Source of the DNA: Certhia americana
Lineage: Eukaryota; Chordata; Aves; Passeriformes; Certhiidae
Length of the DNA: 64,000 nt
NCBI GenBank assembly: GCA_018697195.1
Contig: CM031860.1
Coordinates: forward strand, 62,016,509-62,080,508
Reading direction: 5' to 3'
Positions within the stretch are counted from its first letter, which is position 1; each line of letters begins with the position of its first letter. Of this stretch, positions 23,454 through 37,430 are shown one piece after another. A model generated the notes under the pieces. The model saw only the letters and a list, made by a program, of their open reading frames with translations. It searched no databases and was not told the DNA's origin. A program made the translations under genes and the position numbers.

Positions 23454-26400
23454 ATCAGCCTGCCAGATCAGAATAGGCCCTGAACCAGAGGCTGCCTTTG
23501 AGCTGTGCCTTTGCCTGCACAGCAGGCATGTTCTCTGAATTCCCTAACATAGGGAATATTTTCCTGAAGAGAATTACACGCAGGAAGTCTTTCCAAGAAG
23601 TGTCTATTTCTCTCCATTGGCTATGGAAGTAACTAGCTTACCTGTATACATCTCATTCTGGATGTCTAAAATCAGGTGAAATAAATCCCACTCCCTGTAC
23701 ATCCATGAACTCAGCACTTCTGCAAATTGCCACTTGCAAAGGATCATACTATACTCTTTCATCCTGTGAGATCAGTACTTTTCAAGTGCTTTTCTCTTCA
23801 GTTCTGTCATAAAAATGAAAGGAAAACAGCAGTTCACTTTAACGACCAGCATAACATTACACTGTTGTGGATCCAAAAGCACATCTTTCATTTAATCAAC
23901 ATCTATAAGGAATTTTTTTTTTTTTTTATACTTCATCTAGAAGAGTCAGGGTATTGTCAGGCTTTACTGTAAGTCTCCTGGCACCACATTTAATAAGAAT
24001 AACATTAATTCTGGCACTTTTATTTATATTAAGCAATGATATTCTGCTGAAACCTCTAAGGCAGTGGTATAGCTATCCTAATTTGGGCAGTATTTAAGTT
24101 TTGACATGTTCAAATACTACTTTGGGAAAGTGAAACACATCACAAAGTAATGCACATCTATGGATCTTACTTTAACACATATCTAATGTGTGATTACAGT
24201 TGATTTCCATCCCCTCTAATTTTGAAACAAATGAAAATGCAGGATAAATATCAGTATTTTTGTAGCCAAGAAGAAAAACTACATTGTGGATGAATGATAT
24301 TGCTGGTTCTGCAAGCACAACAACTGCAATAAAAAATATCTAGAGCAGAATTGGACGAGAACTTTGTCCCACTGCCATAGAATATTGTAGAATATCAGTG
24401 CTTGGGATTCTGATGGAGACAATTATCAGACATTTTAAATTATGATCCACTCACTTCCCCAGAAAAGTCAGAGAAGACTGTAAACTCTGTAGTATCCTTA
24501 GACTTAAACCTCCATCACCAGTGATGTTCACTATACATTCACAAAACTGAAAATTCTCTTAAATGTGTGGATATAAAGTCTCTGCATCACATTTCATTTG
24601 TGCTCTGATCTCTCACAGATTCGGATGGGGTGTTTCACCCTCCTCAGGGTTTTTGTCTCTTTCTTCAAAGCAATTCAGATATCCTGATTCCCAATCTTGT
24701 ATGTCAAGCTAAATGCTTATCCAGCTTTTTTCTTCCTCTGATATTGGGGAGACTATGGAAACCTACTTTCAGGCAGATTACTGCATCTCTAGCCTTCTCA
24801 AAGTTGTTCAAGCATAAATGGTGAGATATTGCTTTTGTAGAAGAAAGAGCTGTCATCCTCTCAGATTTTTAGCCCAAAATATTTCAAAGAGGTGATCTGA
24901 GTACTATGTACAACAGCAACAGTGACTATCTTGTTCCTTTCTTTTCTGTTTTACTAAAGAACAGTAAGGATGCATTTTGTTACCAATGCTAACTATTAGA
25001 TATGTTTAAAGAGTACAGAGCTGAACAGTCAAATGATGCACATTCAAAAGAATTACCACAGATTTTACTGATTTTGGGAAAGGAGTGCTGTGCTGATAGT
25101 CATGTGAGGTTTCACAGTCAAACACCAAGGGCAGAAGTTGAAACTGGAATGATATTTGTTCCTTTCAGGAAAATATACCAATAATGACCCATGGTCTTCT
25201 GCAAACTTTAAATACCATTAGTGAAATACCTGAATTATGCTTATAGTTGCTAAACACTGAGAGAAAACATACGTATTATCTTATATTTTCCAAGACTAAA
25301 GGAAAATATGCAATCAGAGTACACAAGTAAATTACAGCTGCTAACATCCCTGGCTAAGAACTCTGCTACAGTCTACAATCACCATTTTTTGGTTAAAATA
25401 ATAATCTGTACTCTGTTCCTTTGGCTGATAATCATCAGAAACATGAATTTAGTACAGCAGATGTAGATGTAAGATTCCCTGGGAGGGTTATTCTGTTCAG
25501 CCCAAGGGTATTTTCCTAGAGGTATTTCAGGCTAATAACTTAAGGATCAGTATTTGAATGAGTGCTGTATGAGAAAAAGGTCACATATGAGCATTTCCTG
25601 AGAGCAGTATTTCTTTCTAACACTAAAGATTAGTAGCCTATAAAAGTTGATATTTTATCCCCAACAAGTACAAAGCTGAGCTCTTAAAAGCCTTTTGGTG
25701 TCCTTGATTGCACCACTAATCAGCTGGACTACATTGTCATGTCAAGAACATCTGCATAACACTTTTACTAGCCCGGACTTAATTTGTTGATTTTTAAAGA
25801 TTAATAAAGTGAGCTACTGCCTCCTCAACGGTCTCAAGTGGCCTTACACATGGGTCATATGTTTATACTGAGTTATTTTTTAAAGGTTCAGAAAGAAAAG
25901 CAACATGAATTGGAGAACCGCACAAAAGTGCAGTGAATGTTGTTAGTTTAATTTCTTTCCTTAAATTATGTATATTTGATAAAATAACCCAGAAAGTAGG
26001 CAAGATATATTAGTTCTTTATCTTGGTCCACTGACTTTACTCCAGAAGACAGATTAATTGTCTAACACTTTTACAAGCCCTTACAATATTATTTACTTCA
26101 GTTTAAATGAATACAAGCAACAGCAAATGAATACCTACAAAATACAGCAGAAGTAATATATATACATCTCTAATGTAAAGGTTCAGAGAAGGACACTTTC
26201 TGAAGAAAAATTAATCCTTTATGACCAGATGGACCTATCATAATGCTCTTACTGCCTCCTAGGATGTGAATTCATAGACACCAGGGAGTACCTATCTTTA
26301 CCACACAGACATCAACACCTGAGCCCTGATGGACTTATCTCGGAGGTCTTTTGCACTCTTAATGATTTTATTATTCCAACCCATGTTTAAAGCCTAATTC

Positions 26401-29400
26401 TGACTGCCTTTAGGAACCTCCTTAACTGTTTGCATCCTTCCACACTCCCCTTTCAGTAACTGGCAGGACAGTCTCCAGTTCCAGAGATTTCATCTAGTAC
26501 TTCCCCCTGACCATGTCTATAAAATCCCTGCACAAAATTTCCCTGCCTGGCCTCTCCTCTATCCCTGGCCCAAAGCTCTCCATCAGGCTGTTGCTCAGAA
26601 CAGCTCCACACACCTGAGCAGCTCTTTCTCATAGAGGGTGAGGCTGTGCTCTTTGTGTTCCTTGCCTGCCTCTCCTGCAGAGCCTGGAACTGTCCATCAG
26701 CACAGATCTCCAGGCACGCCAACCTAAATAATCCAGGTCTGCAGCACATCAGGAGATCTAGTTCCTTGTTTCCCAGGTTGTACGGGTCTCTGAACAGACA
26801 TTGCTATGCCCATTTTTGACCAGGTTCACCCCTCCCAAGACTTTTATTACTCTGCCTCATGCACTCAATACCTTATTCTATTCTACTGGATCCTAGGAAG
26901 GTAAGAATTTGATGCAAGACTTACTGGAACATCTAATCTTAAAAAGTACATAAAAGCCATTATGAGTAGTCTTGAAAAAATTGTTTGGGAGTAAAAACAA
27001 GTATAAGTATAAAAACAAGTATATATATATTTCTGAAGTGGAAGAAACTAAAGAGGCAGCAGAATAGAAATAAAAATGATTAATTCCACCGGAGCACTCT
27101 GTCTTTGCAGGTGCAAATTTCTTTCATTTAAGCTTGGTCTCAGGCCAATCTCTTTTCAATGGGATCCAGAACTGCAACAAGAGTCATCTCTGGTCACTTA
27201 GAAAAAAATATTTTCTGCTACACAAGATCTGGTTATGTGTCAGTTCCACCTTTGTCAGCATTTTCTGATCTCTGCTGTTCTATAGGTTATGTTATAGGTT
27301 AGTCCTGCTGTTCTGCGCCTCCTCTGCACGCCACAAACCTCCTCCCACCTGGCTGCTGTCTGGGAAAAGCCTGTCCCAGCTGTTCTCCAGAGCATTTCCC
27401 CACTGGGAAGCTCCCTAAGCAGAGGGAAATGCTGAAATTGCCACCCTGGCACTGAGCCATACCCACTCAAAAGAGCAAAAAGTGCAGCCAGTAACTGTGC
27501 CCAAGAGCTATAAAACCTCTCATGGATACTCTAGAAAGAATCAGGTTTATTCTCTTATTCCTCTCCCTGACACACTTAGTGAGCACATATACCTGTGTGG
27601 AGGACTCCTGAAAATCCCTTATCCCTCAGAGCACCGCTGCAAAGCTCCTTGCTTTTAATGACATTCCAGTTGTGTAGGACTGCAGCAACCCCTGACACTA
27701 ACATGGATTTACATTATCACAGTGGATCAGCATTTACCCTGAGAACCTATTTAAATGTATTTAATAATACATTTTAACCTAATAAATGCTATATTTAATA
27801 AAAATAATAGGTTGATTTGACAGACAATGATAGTAGGCAATAAACGAACAGCAAGGACCACCTAGACCAATTTTTTATTTTTTTAAATAATAAAAATAAG
27901 TTAATTGTTTAATTCCAGCAATGTATCATCCTATTTCTCTTCAAACCGCTAAGATTCTGGCCTGAAAAGCTTTGAGGATTGTGCCCCAAACAGCACAGAT
28001 AAGCTCTTATCAGATAAGCACATACCAGCAAAAATCATAAGAGCATATGGATACTCTATTTTCAGAGGAGAAATATACAACTTCACATGAAAACTGTATG
28101 CAACTAAATCAGATTTAAATATATATCCCAAAAAAATATTACTGACAGAGACACCTGTGTACATTCAGCTCAGTTGTATCCACATGGAGTTGGATTCACC
28201 TCTCACAGGGGGATTGCCCTCCAATCCCACTTTCTGGTTGTTTTCAGATCTGGCACATAAGATGTTCATCCTGTTTCTTAGATAAGTGCCTTGAGATAAG
28301 GATCTGCACTGAGCCGTTTCTAATGCAAGTAAAAGGTTATAAAAGCAGAATGTGCCTCCCTGGGGATGAAAACAAGACAGATGTCACCCACCTTTCCACT
28401 AACACCATCTGTCTGCAACTATCTTTTCCCACATCTTTTCTATTTCTTACATTTTTTCTTGGTCATGTCCAGAAACAGAAACATTTACTCAGGACAGATG
28501 AGGCATTTGAATGAGGTTCCTGAGCATTTCCTCTGTGAAACTGAATCAGAAATAAGAGCAGCTGATGGCAATCCTAGCTAAATCAATACAGCATGTTTTC
28601 CCACAGCGTTTTTAAATGGTGTTTGTATTTAAGTCCCAACTGTCCCAGGAAGTACTGAGGCATTTAAATTTAAAGCATGTGCATTCTAGCACCTCGTTCT
28701 GCCTGTCAGTCATAACCACATTAAGTTTTAGGACAAATCCCATTCTGGTAACATTTTTTGCTATTGTTCATGTAAGAAGGATTTGAATGATTTCATGTAA
28801 AATTGAGTGATTTCAGGGATGTTACACCAAAAATACACAAACCACAGATACAAAAATGAAGCAACATAAGTGTTAAGTAACTACCAAAGCAAGATAACCA
28901 GTTTCAAGGCAATAAAATCCTATCACTTAGGAATATTAACCAAACTCTCTTGAGGAAAGGAATACCATTTTAGGCAAAGAGAGGCAAGCAAAGAAGCAAG
29001 AGCTACACCCACTGATGTGAAATCTCCTAGAAAGAGCAACAAACACTTAGAATTCAACTGTTGCAATTCAGTTATTCAAACAGGGCTAAACCAGAACATT
29101 CACCCAGCCAAGGATCTGTTTCTACACATCTTTTGCCATAGTCATTCACAGAGCAGCTATTGCAAAACTTTAGTAATAAACCTCATGGCTTCACACAAGA
29201 CTATTCACAGCTCAGAACCATCTTTGCATAATTAGGATCCTGCTTCAGTCTTTCCCCAGATAACTGGGCTAGCATTTCATAAGCCAAATATACTGAAGGG
29301 TAGAGTATGTTATAAAAACCAGGGGCTATTAGAAAAGCTAGAGGAAAGGTGAGGCCCTGTATTCCTACCTGAATAATGCTCTATAACACAAGCTGAAAGG

Positions 29401-29977
29401 TCTATCTTGTTTCACTGGTCCTGCCTTGAGGCTGAAATCTGTCACACAGATGTCTTTAGGCAGTGCTGCCGGAGCTCTGACTACACCAACAGGCTCTGAG
29501 AGCCCTCTGCAGCCTCGGCTGGGACCTCCACACACCCACAAGCTCCCTTTGTCCAGGCATTGAATTTAAACTCAGCACTTGGTCACAGTGTTTGTTTGAG
29601 CTCTGCTGTGTGAGTGTTATACTCGACTCTGTGCTGATCTGACCCTGCTTGCCTGCTTTTTGATTTTATCTCAGACTTGCCTTATGGCTGGGGGCTTACT
29701 TGTGAATCACCAGCTTGTTGCAAGCCCTGGTTGTTCAATGGATCTGTTCCTCTGTTCAGGTACTTAAATTTAATTCAGCTTCTATAGAATAGAAGTGCAC
29801 AGCAAATAGAAAACATTATAGGTATCTCCTAGCTGCTGGTGGTTTAGATGTTCCAGATTCTCTGTGACATGATCTCTTCCCCAGGGCTGGCACAGAACTG
29901 TACTGAGCAGCTGTACTGTCAGGTCATTTGATGTTGCTAAATTCCTGCAAGAGATGCTGGAAGTTAAAAAAAAAAAA
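23454..29977. other. Noncoding stretch; two GC-richer patches
   Basis: No gene was recognised. GC-richer patches at about 26400-26780 and 27230-27480 contain open frames on the minus strand (98 and 71 aa) without domains. They may be old unrecognised repeats. The rest is AT-rich. A short AT-type simple repeat lies near 27000-27032. A 19-mer polypyrimidine-type site 'gtctttgcag' followed by GT occurs at 27101-27112. Confidence 0.5.
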
Positions 29978-30100
29978 AGGGTGTGGGGGAGTCCTTGAGC
30001 AGCCAGGACTAGTGAAAGGTTCCCTGACCATGAAGGGGTGCTGGAACAAGATTATCTTTAAGGTGCCTTCTAACCCAAACCATTCTGTGATTCCATGAAA
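29978..30100 (+). mobile_element. CR1 LINE 3'-end fragment
   Basis: Blocks 'agtccttgagcagccaggac', 'caagattatctttaaggtgc' and 'acccaaaccattctgtgatt' give a CR1 tail of ~120 bp. It is immediately preceded by a 12-base A run (about 29966-29977). That is an odd place for A's, since CR1 elements do not carry poly(A) at the 5' side. The minus-strand frame 29924-30184 crosses it and is spurious. Confidence 0.88.
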
Positions 30101-33100
30101 TGACCCTCTACTTCTGCCCCTATTTGGCTCAGTTTTTACAGCTGATATGAGGAATCTGGGAGAGGCAAACACAGGCTCTCCCACTGTAACTTCCAGTGTT
30201 ATAATTGTTTTTTTCTATACTTATTCCTAAAGCAGACACATGTCCAAGATCCTCTGACCTTACTTCCAGAGATCCATAAGTGCCATTAGGTCTACAAGTT
30301 CCATGCTGGTTTGTTGTGGTAAAATACAGATTCTTAAATAAAAGCTAAAATGCATCTACTTAAATACATATTTCAATCTTGTGTGTGAAGAGGGAAGCAG
30401 TGCTGAAACCATTTAGAGTTCCATAATCGGTAGTGATATTAATCTGCCAGAATTTAAAGGCAAATATACTTGAATCTGTCTATAATTCTAACATGTTAAA
30501 AGAGGACTAATAATTTGCAACATATTTTGTTTTAATCAGACAGAAGTAAAGCATTTTATTAACTACAGAAGCATCTGTTAGATAAAAGTACCTAATAAGG
30601 GGCTGAATAAAGAAGTCTATATTGTATTTCTCTTTCCAGGTTTACTCTGTTCAGTAGCTTGCTTTGCATGGGGGGGGACAACAAATTTTTCACAGCTCTT
30701 ATTGGGACCTAGGAAAGTTTCAGTTTTCAGTCATTTACTTATTAGACTTTAAGGTGAATACTATGAATTTTGTACTGATATAGATTTGAGACACTGGAAA
30801 TCAGGGCAGGAATATAAACTTACATCAAGTTATGTGTTTGTGTTCCCAGAGAAATGAGCAATGTGTCCCATCAGAGTAATAAAATCTCAAAAACAGTTTG
30901 GCTACAGTTAGTTTTTCCTTGGAATAGAGCAGGGAAAGCTTGGATGATCAAGAGTGTAAAACAAGAAAACGAGTATTTGTTAGATAAAAATACTGGATCC
31001 CCAACACTCAAGTCAAGAAATTCATAAATCTCTGCTTTGAGTGAGTATCACACTGAGCATCTTTTGTGGCTGTTTCTGTGATTCAATTAATTGTTAACTG
31101 TTGTCAGCAGCCTGTTATGAAGGTGCTTATAAAACGCCTACTAAATTGGGGGAGGTGGAATCCCCATATGGATCAGAATATTCAAATCTATCTATTTACT
31201 TACCTTGTGAATTCCTCATATTTGAATACTGTGCTCACTGAGGAGTGAAAAATAAATATTTATGAAAACACAAGACTTTCAATAAAGCTATTTTCTTGAT
31301 AAATTAGTTTTGTTTCTCATGCAGAAGTTCTGCTTCTTTTCATGATTTATTCAGCAAGAACTCAATGCAGACTTTTTGCACCCAAGTTTGCACAGTGATA
31401 TTTAATACATGAAAGTAAGGGGCTATGAGAATTATTTAGGACCCATATTTTAATTATTGGTGCTTCTGTGACTTCTTTTGTCTCTAAATGCTTTTAGACT
31501 TACCATGTTTAATGTCATCCTGCTTTCCCTTGAATCTTTTGATGTCATGATTGTGTTATTGCTGTTTCACATAACTGAGCTAAGGATGATATCTGAGTGT
31601 TCTTATGTGATCACCTTAAACATCTCCAACAACTGCGAGGTAACAGGAAAATAACTTTTATGATGTTGCTTTTCTGGGGCACAAGTGAAAAGATATCCAA
31701 GAAATTGATTTAAAAGTCTTAAAGAAGTGTTGTTTGGTTTTGTGTTTATTCATGATTAAAGGACTAAGTGAGAGCTTTTTGCCAGGCTTCTGTATATCTT
31801 CAAATATTTAGTATGTGATTGTGAATATTCCCTCCCAGGTGTCCATTTCCACAAGGGTTCTCTGCTCCCTTAATATAGAAGGGAAAGAGAAGATGTTTCT
31901 AGTAAGAATTAGCAGTTTTGTTTTCTGAGACAGGCAAGAAAACGTCAGAGTTCTGGAACTTTGGGTAGGTTTTTAAATGCCAGCCAATTAATTTGGGGGT
32001 GATAAAACTTGTGGTATTATTTTACTTTTCTCTGTACTGAGAGGGGGTTATAATCCCACCAGATTCTGTGGAGATTTTTAGCATCAAATGTAAAAAAGTT
32101 TAAGAAATTTTACTGGGTGCTTGCTGAGATTTATAAGTTCCAAAACTTCTAGCATCCTAAGTCAGCTGATGGAAAGGTAGGTGAATAATGCATGCAGAGA
32201 GTAAGAATTAAATATTCTACTTTGCTAACAATAAAAAGAAAAGAAAATAGCTATCATATTTCTAACACCACCTCACACAACATATTAATGAAGTTGAACA
32301 GGAACCAGTTATGGACTGAAAATAACTCAGTGATAAGGAAATGGTGGCCCATGATATCACCACCATCAGTTAAAATTCCCAATTTCTAGGCAACTGACAC
32401 AGGGTAAAAGACCATGTGATTGGTAGAGTTTATTTTGTTTGAGATGAGCTCAGAAAATCAGATACAAAGCAGGGCAGAAGTGACTTTAACAGCCTTGCCA
32501 GCTCACGTAGGCAGAAAGCTCAAGCTGTTGGCAGTGCTTCCATGAAACTCAGGACAAGCTGAACAAAGGGACCTACTTGTCTGCAGGGCCAGGGGATGAC
32601 TCAGAAGTCATAGCAGGAATATAAATTTTATGTGAGAAAACAGCAAGATGCACGTAAGTGATGCAGGTGGCAGAATAACTCAAGAGTGTCTCTGATTGTA
32701 ATAATGGGTGTTAAGGAAAAGCTGTAAGGATCCAAGGCTGCTGCAGGAAGATCCTTGAGCAGCAGCTATGACAGCCAGAGATGAGTTTAAATAAGATGCT
32801 CTCACCTGCCAGTGAAAACCTTTCCCCTTGGACTCGGGAAGAAGTGATGACAGGAGAGGCAGAGATAACAGAGGAAATGAATGAATTTGTCCTGGAATTG
32901 TGAGACTCATTCTATCAAAGAAGGGGTAGAGTTGTCAGTAGTGTCAATGCATTCAGGCTTAGATGAGCTTGGAGGTGCAATTCATAACTTCTATACCAAT
33001 CTTCTCACAGTTTTCTTGAAGTAATCTATTGTTCCTGACAATGGCACACAAAGCAATTATTTCTTTATGAATAAAGTATCTCTTCAAAACGCTGAAAAAA

Positions 33101-36100
33101 ATTTACTGTAGGTAACACTAGACTAATCCACCTCTGTCCTTGTCAGTGAGAAATCACCAGTAGCATAGTTCTTCCATGGAAAATTAATTCATTCTAGTTT
33201 TAGCTATTATGAATGTTTTTCACCTATTGATCCCTGTTCAGATTTGTCATCACCTTTTGTCATCAGGTTATTCTCTATAACCACATAATAACCTTCCAGG
33301 AAAAGATTAAAAAAAAAAACCTGTTTTTTAATTACAATTCCAAGAATTGTTGTCATGAATTGAGTGATTACTTGGCTTTAGGTAAACTCTTCAGATTCTT
33401 TCTGATTTACTGGGTATAAATTCAGACTCTTCACAAATTGGCCCCAATATTCTGCACCCCAAGCCTTGGGCAGTACCCTCTGAGCAAGTATTTGGACATT
33501 GGGTTTTAGTTTAAGTCCTCTCTTTCAGCCAAGCTTGTTTGACTGCAGGGCACAGCATTCATATAGGAAGTATATAAAGAAAATAGGAAGAGATGGATGG
33601 GTGAATAGCACCGACTTTTATTATAAGACATTGGAGGTAATTTAAATAGCAGTTGACTTCCAGAATATAATCTGTATATATTGGACAGCTTCTATTCAAA
33701 GTACACTCATTCAAAGTTAATACTAATGTATAAATTACACCTTAGCAAATGAAAAACCTCCACATCTTCTCTCAGTAATATAAGCGTGGGTTTATACACT
33801 CACCAATAAATGATTTTTGAGTATCTCTCAGCTGCCTGTCCTTCAGTTCTCAAGAATCCTCTTGAATCCTCAAGTCTAAAAAAAGAGAAAAGCAGTTCTG
33901 CCTCAGTTGCTGTGGCTGTCAGGATAGTTCAGAACAGGCATATTTCACACTAAAATTAGAATTATTCAATGCTATTTGCTCCTACTTCAAAATGGAAGTA
34001 GGATACACTTTGTGATTACCTGCAGTAAAAAGTATTAATCCCAATTCAACTGAAGAGGGGGACAGAGTTCCACTAGCCAAGATCACAGAAAGTCATTTCA
34101 CAGCCTCTGAGATGGTTCTAAGTATTTGTGGAAATCAAAGTCAGTCAAGCCCTAAGCAGAACAGCTCGGTCTCATCCTGCCAAGCACACATAGGTGAAGG
34201 GTTTGTGTAGATTAATGTGTCATTTCTGGAATCCATGTTCCATGGGTGCTGTAATGCTTCTTTACTCAGCAAGCACTCTGCAGCTTTTAATCAAGTTTCC
34301 AATCAATTCAGCATCAAAAAATGATTGGTTAACATCTGTGATTCTAAATGCCTTCCCCATAAAATAAGCTGTGCTGTATAACGTAGGTTCTAATCTGCTT
34401 CATCTTTCTTGAAGATGTTTGTTCAAGCCAGGAAGAGTTGTGACTAAACTTCAGGAGTCTGTTTTGTCTAATGAGTGGCTGGAACCAACCCCAGAACATT
34501 TTTAGTCTCTACAGAGACAGCTCTGGCCCTACACAAAGAAGCTGCAGGTAGCTGGGTCTAATATTACTACAGGACATAAAATGAAAGACAAAGTTTTTCT
34601 CTTCTCAAATTATCTTGTCTGTCACTGCACCAAGGGTATTGAGAAAGATACATTCTATTTCCCATCTGGATTACTCTCATGCATTTAATTTCTGGTCATT
34701 CATAATCCAAGACAAAATTTAGTGTGTTGAATAATCATCCAATTAATACATTGGAGCTGACCATCATGTTCAGTATTTAGGGCTGAACACCCGAAGCAGT
34801 GAAAGAAAGAAAAGTATTTCACAATTTAGGTTCTAGTTTATGTTCCTTACTGCATTTTTCTTCTCTGGCTTTTTGAGAAATAGAATTTATTACCACAGAA
34901 GAATGGGATTCCTGCATGGTCAGCATCTTGTGAACTTTAGAAGATCAGCTCACTCGAGATGACTTATGTTTTCCTCCTGCATTTCAGAGCACTTCAACTT
35001 TTTGTATATATCAGCTAGAAGTGAAAATGCTGAAAAACTCAAAGGGGGCAATAATTCCTGATTTTACCTTTAGTCAATTCAATTACCATGTGGAGGACAA
35101 CCAACAACTCGATAAGTGTAAGTTTTCAGAGGAGTTGGGCATCTTGGAGGTTTCTTTAACTTATCTGTGGATATGTCTCACATTCTCAGGCTTGATGAGG
35201 AAGCATGTAGATTTGACATGTACATTGCAAGATTTTTACTCAGGAAACTAATCAAAGCTCACTGAACTTCTAAGGGAAACCTTTCCCCAAGTTATTCTTT
35301 TTATTCCTTTGTTATCAGAGGGAGAGAGCCTTAGCATAGTGAAGTTAGTGAGACTTCCACCATGCATTAATATAAAATTACTACTGAATGATTCAGAGAA
35401 GAATTGACAGTATGTGATAACAACAACTATGATAACCCTGGTCTCCCCCTAAAATCTTTTGCAGCCAGTCTGCCATCTCCAGGAAAGCTTTTCTTAAGCA
35501 GACAAACAACATTTCTGCAAGTTCAGAAACATGACGGATATTTTCTTTCTTGCATGTTGTCTCCTCATCCCAAGTTTTAGAATATAGTCAGAAAAGGTAT
35601 TTCTCACTGGAAATTGGAAGCCTTGTCTAGTAGAGGTCTTTGAATTTGTTCTTGTATCAAGGACTATAAGGATGACAGCATCCTTTTCAAGAAACTTTTT
35701 AAGGAAGTTCGTGAGAACTTTACTGTTCATCAGCAAGTAAATAGATTACAGCATGAAAAAGTCTCACTTATTATATCAGATTCCATCTTTAAAAAAGCTT
35801 TTTTTGAACATATTCTGGCTTTTCAGAGGTGAAAGATATTAAGCTTTGATTACTTACCAATTTGTTACATTGTCTGCTATAAAAAAGCATATGGATATTA
35901 AAGAAATAAAAGCATTCAGAGATTAAAGCAGGTATTTTCATAGATAGCATTTGATTTAGAATGTTGGGGTTTTTTTAATTCAAACAATGGTATTAAGAAT
36001 AAAAGAAGTCTAGAGAAGCGTATACCTCCTCTGTGGTGTAATCTCAAAAAATACCTGAAGTTCATCTGAAAATACATCACTACTGTGTGAAATCTGAGTG

Positions 36101-37087
36101 TAAGTTTCTACAATTAAGTCATTACTTGACTTAAAAGGTTTAAGGACTGTGGAAAATGTCAGAATGACAGTCACATTTCACAGACCCATTCTTTCAGATA
36201 ATCTACAGTGCAGCACACATCTTGCATAGCTCTTTTTGTTCATTTATTTTCCCCTTCAGTTTACATGGACAGCTAAAATAAATGGTTTTCTTTAAAAAAA
36301 TGCAATCTATGAGTGGATCCTTTTTTTTTTTTTCAGAATCTTGTTCTTTCTCTCAAGGTATACTTATAACCTGTCACAGTGGAGAAACACAATTCAAAGA
36401 CAAAATTAAATTTATTAGCAGTTAAAAGTGCATCTCATGCTTAGCTGAGGTAAAAAAAAAACGGAGCAGACGGGTTTAGATTTTCCAGTACTGAAAATTC
36501 AGATTGTGAAATGAGCTTTCCAGATGGTCACTACACATTTATTTTGGTCATTTGTATGTAATGACAATACCCATTTAATAGTGATGGTTCTGGAGCTAAA
36601 AAAAGAACATATTCATTTGCTGTATATAATCTAATCACCAAGACTGACATGTTTTCAGAAAAGCTGTTAACGATATAAGAAATTTATCCCATACAGTCAA
36701 AATGAATGGTATTGCTGTGTGAATAAGAAAATATTGAAACTAAAGCAGGGAAGAGTCTTGGGATATGGAAAACTGGAACAAAGTGACAGATCTATGAAAG
36801 ATTAGGCCAGTGTAGAAGCTCAAAATTTTGTGGCTGCTCTTCACATGCTGCTGAGACCTTGTATTTACCAAATCTACTGAAGAGAGCTGCTTTCAGTGAC
36901 CTCAGCTGAATTCAATGAGTCCTAATTAATGATGTCCTGGGACCTAAATATAGCAAACTACTCCACAATGCAGGTGGAACAGAACGTTTGTCATGTTCAA
37001 AGCATGGTACAGACAGCAAAGGCTACCAGGGACACTTCTCCCAAACCAAAGTGTTGATGTGATTCCATTTTGGCTGGGATACATTTT
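30101..37087. other. AT-rich noncoding stretch, no recognised repeats
   Basis: About 7 kb without a recognised gene or transposon. Frames of 60-80 aa (for example 32680-32910 and 35494-35736 on the minus strand, 35021-35251 on the plus strand) carry no domain. Short homopolymers occur (for example a T run near 36322-36333). Some parts may be conserved noncoding sequence, but nothing in the sequence proves it. Confidence 0.5.
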
Positions 37088-37268
37088 AATGTACCTCCCT
37101 GAAGGAGGTTTGCCTTCAGATTTCTGATGTTATCTAATATAAATTTTATTTGTTGTAAACACAGAAGACTGGTATAGCCAAAGCAGAGTTCTGTGACAAT
37201 TTCAAACTAAAATTCATTAGTCAGGTAAAAAAACAACAAAAAAAAAAAATGTTACCTGGCCTTGAACC
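37088..37268 (+). repeat. Local duplication, copy 1
   Basis: This 181-bp segment, from 'aatgtacctccctgaaggag' to 'gttacctggccttgaacc', recurs at 38671-38859 in the same orientation with roughly 90% identity by eye. Shared landmarks in order are 'tttgccttcagatttctga', 'ttatctaatataaattt', 'tagccaaagcagag', 'aattcattagtcaggtaaaa', an A-rich run, and 'tggcc...ttgaacc'. Shared sequence continues past the A run, so the copies arose as DNA duplication and not as two independent poly(A) retrocopies. Identity is lost outside these bounds. Confidence 0.88.
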
Positions 37269-37306
37269 AGTTTTGGCTTCTTCAAATCTCTGCTGTCTGT
37301 AACAAA

Positions 37307-37430
37307 GGATCATATAATGGATTGGGTTAGAATTGGGTTAGAATGTGCCTTAAAAGCTGCTTCATTTCAACCCTCTTGCCCGGGGCACACATCTCCCACT
37401 AAGCCAGGTTCTGAGTGGCCCCACGCTGCC
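37307..37430 (-). mobile_element. CR1 LINE 3'-end fragment, antisense
   Basis: The reversed CR1 tail is seen as 'ggatcatataatggattggg', 'tgccttaaaagctgcttcat', 'ttcaaccctcttgcccgggg' and 'cactaagccaggttctgagt'. An 11-bp segment 'attgggttaga' is duplicated in tandem at its tail side. It lies between the two copies of the local duplication. Confidence 0.85.

Noticed and set aside
26453..26749. 98-aa minus-strand frame
   Set aside because: It lies in a GC-richer patch, has no recognised domain, and has no acceptor/donor pair that would make it an exon.
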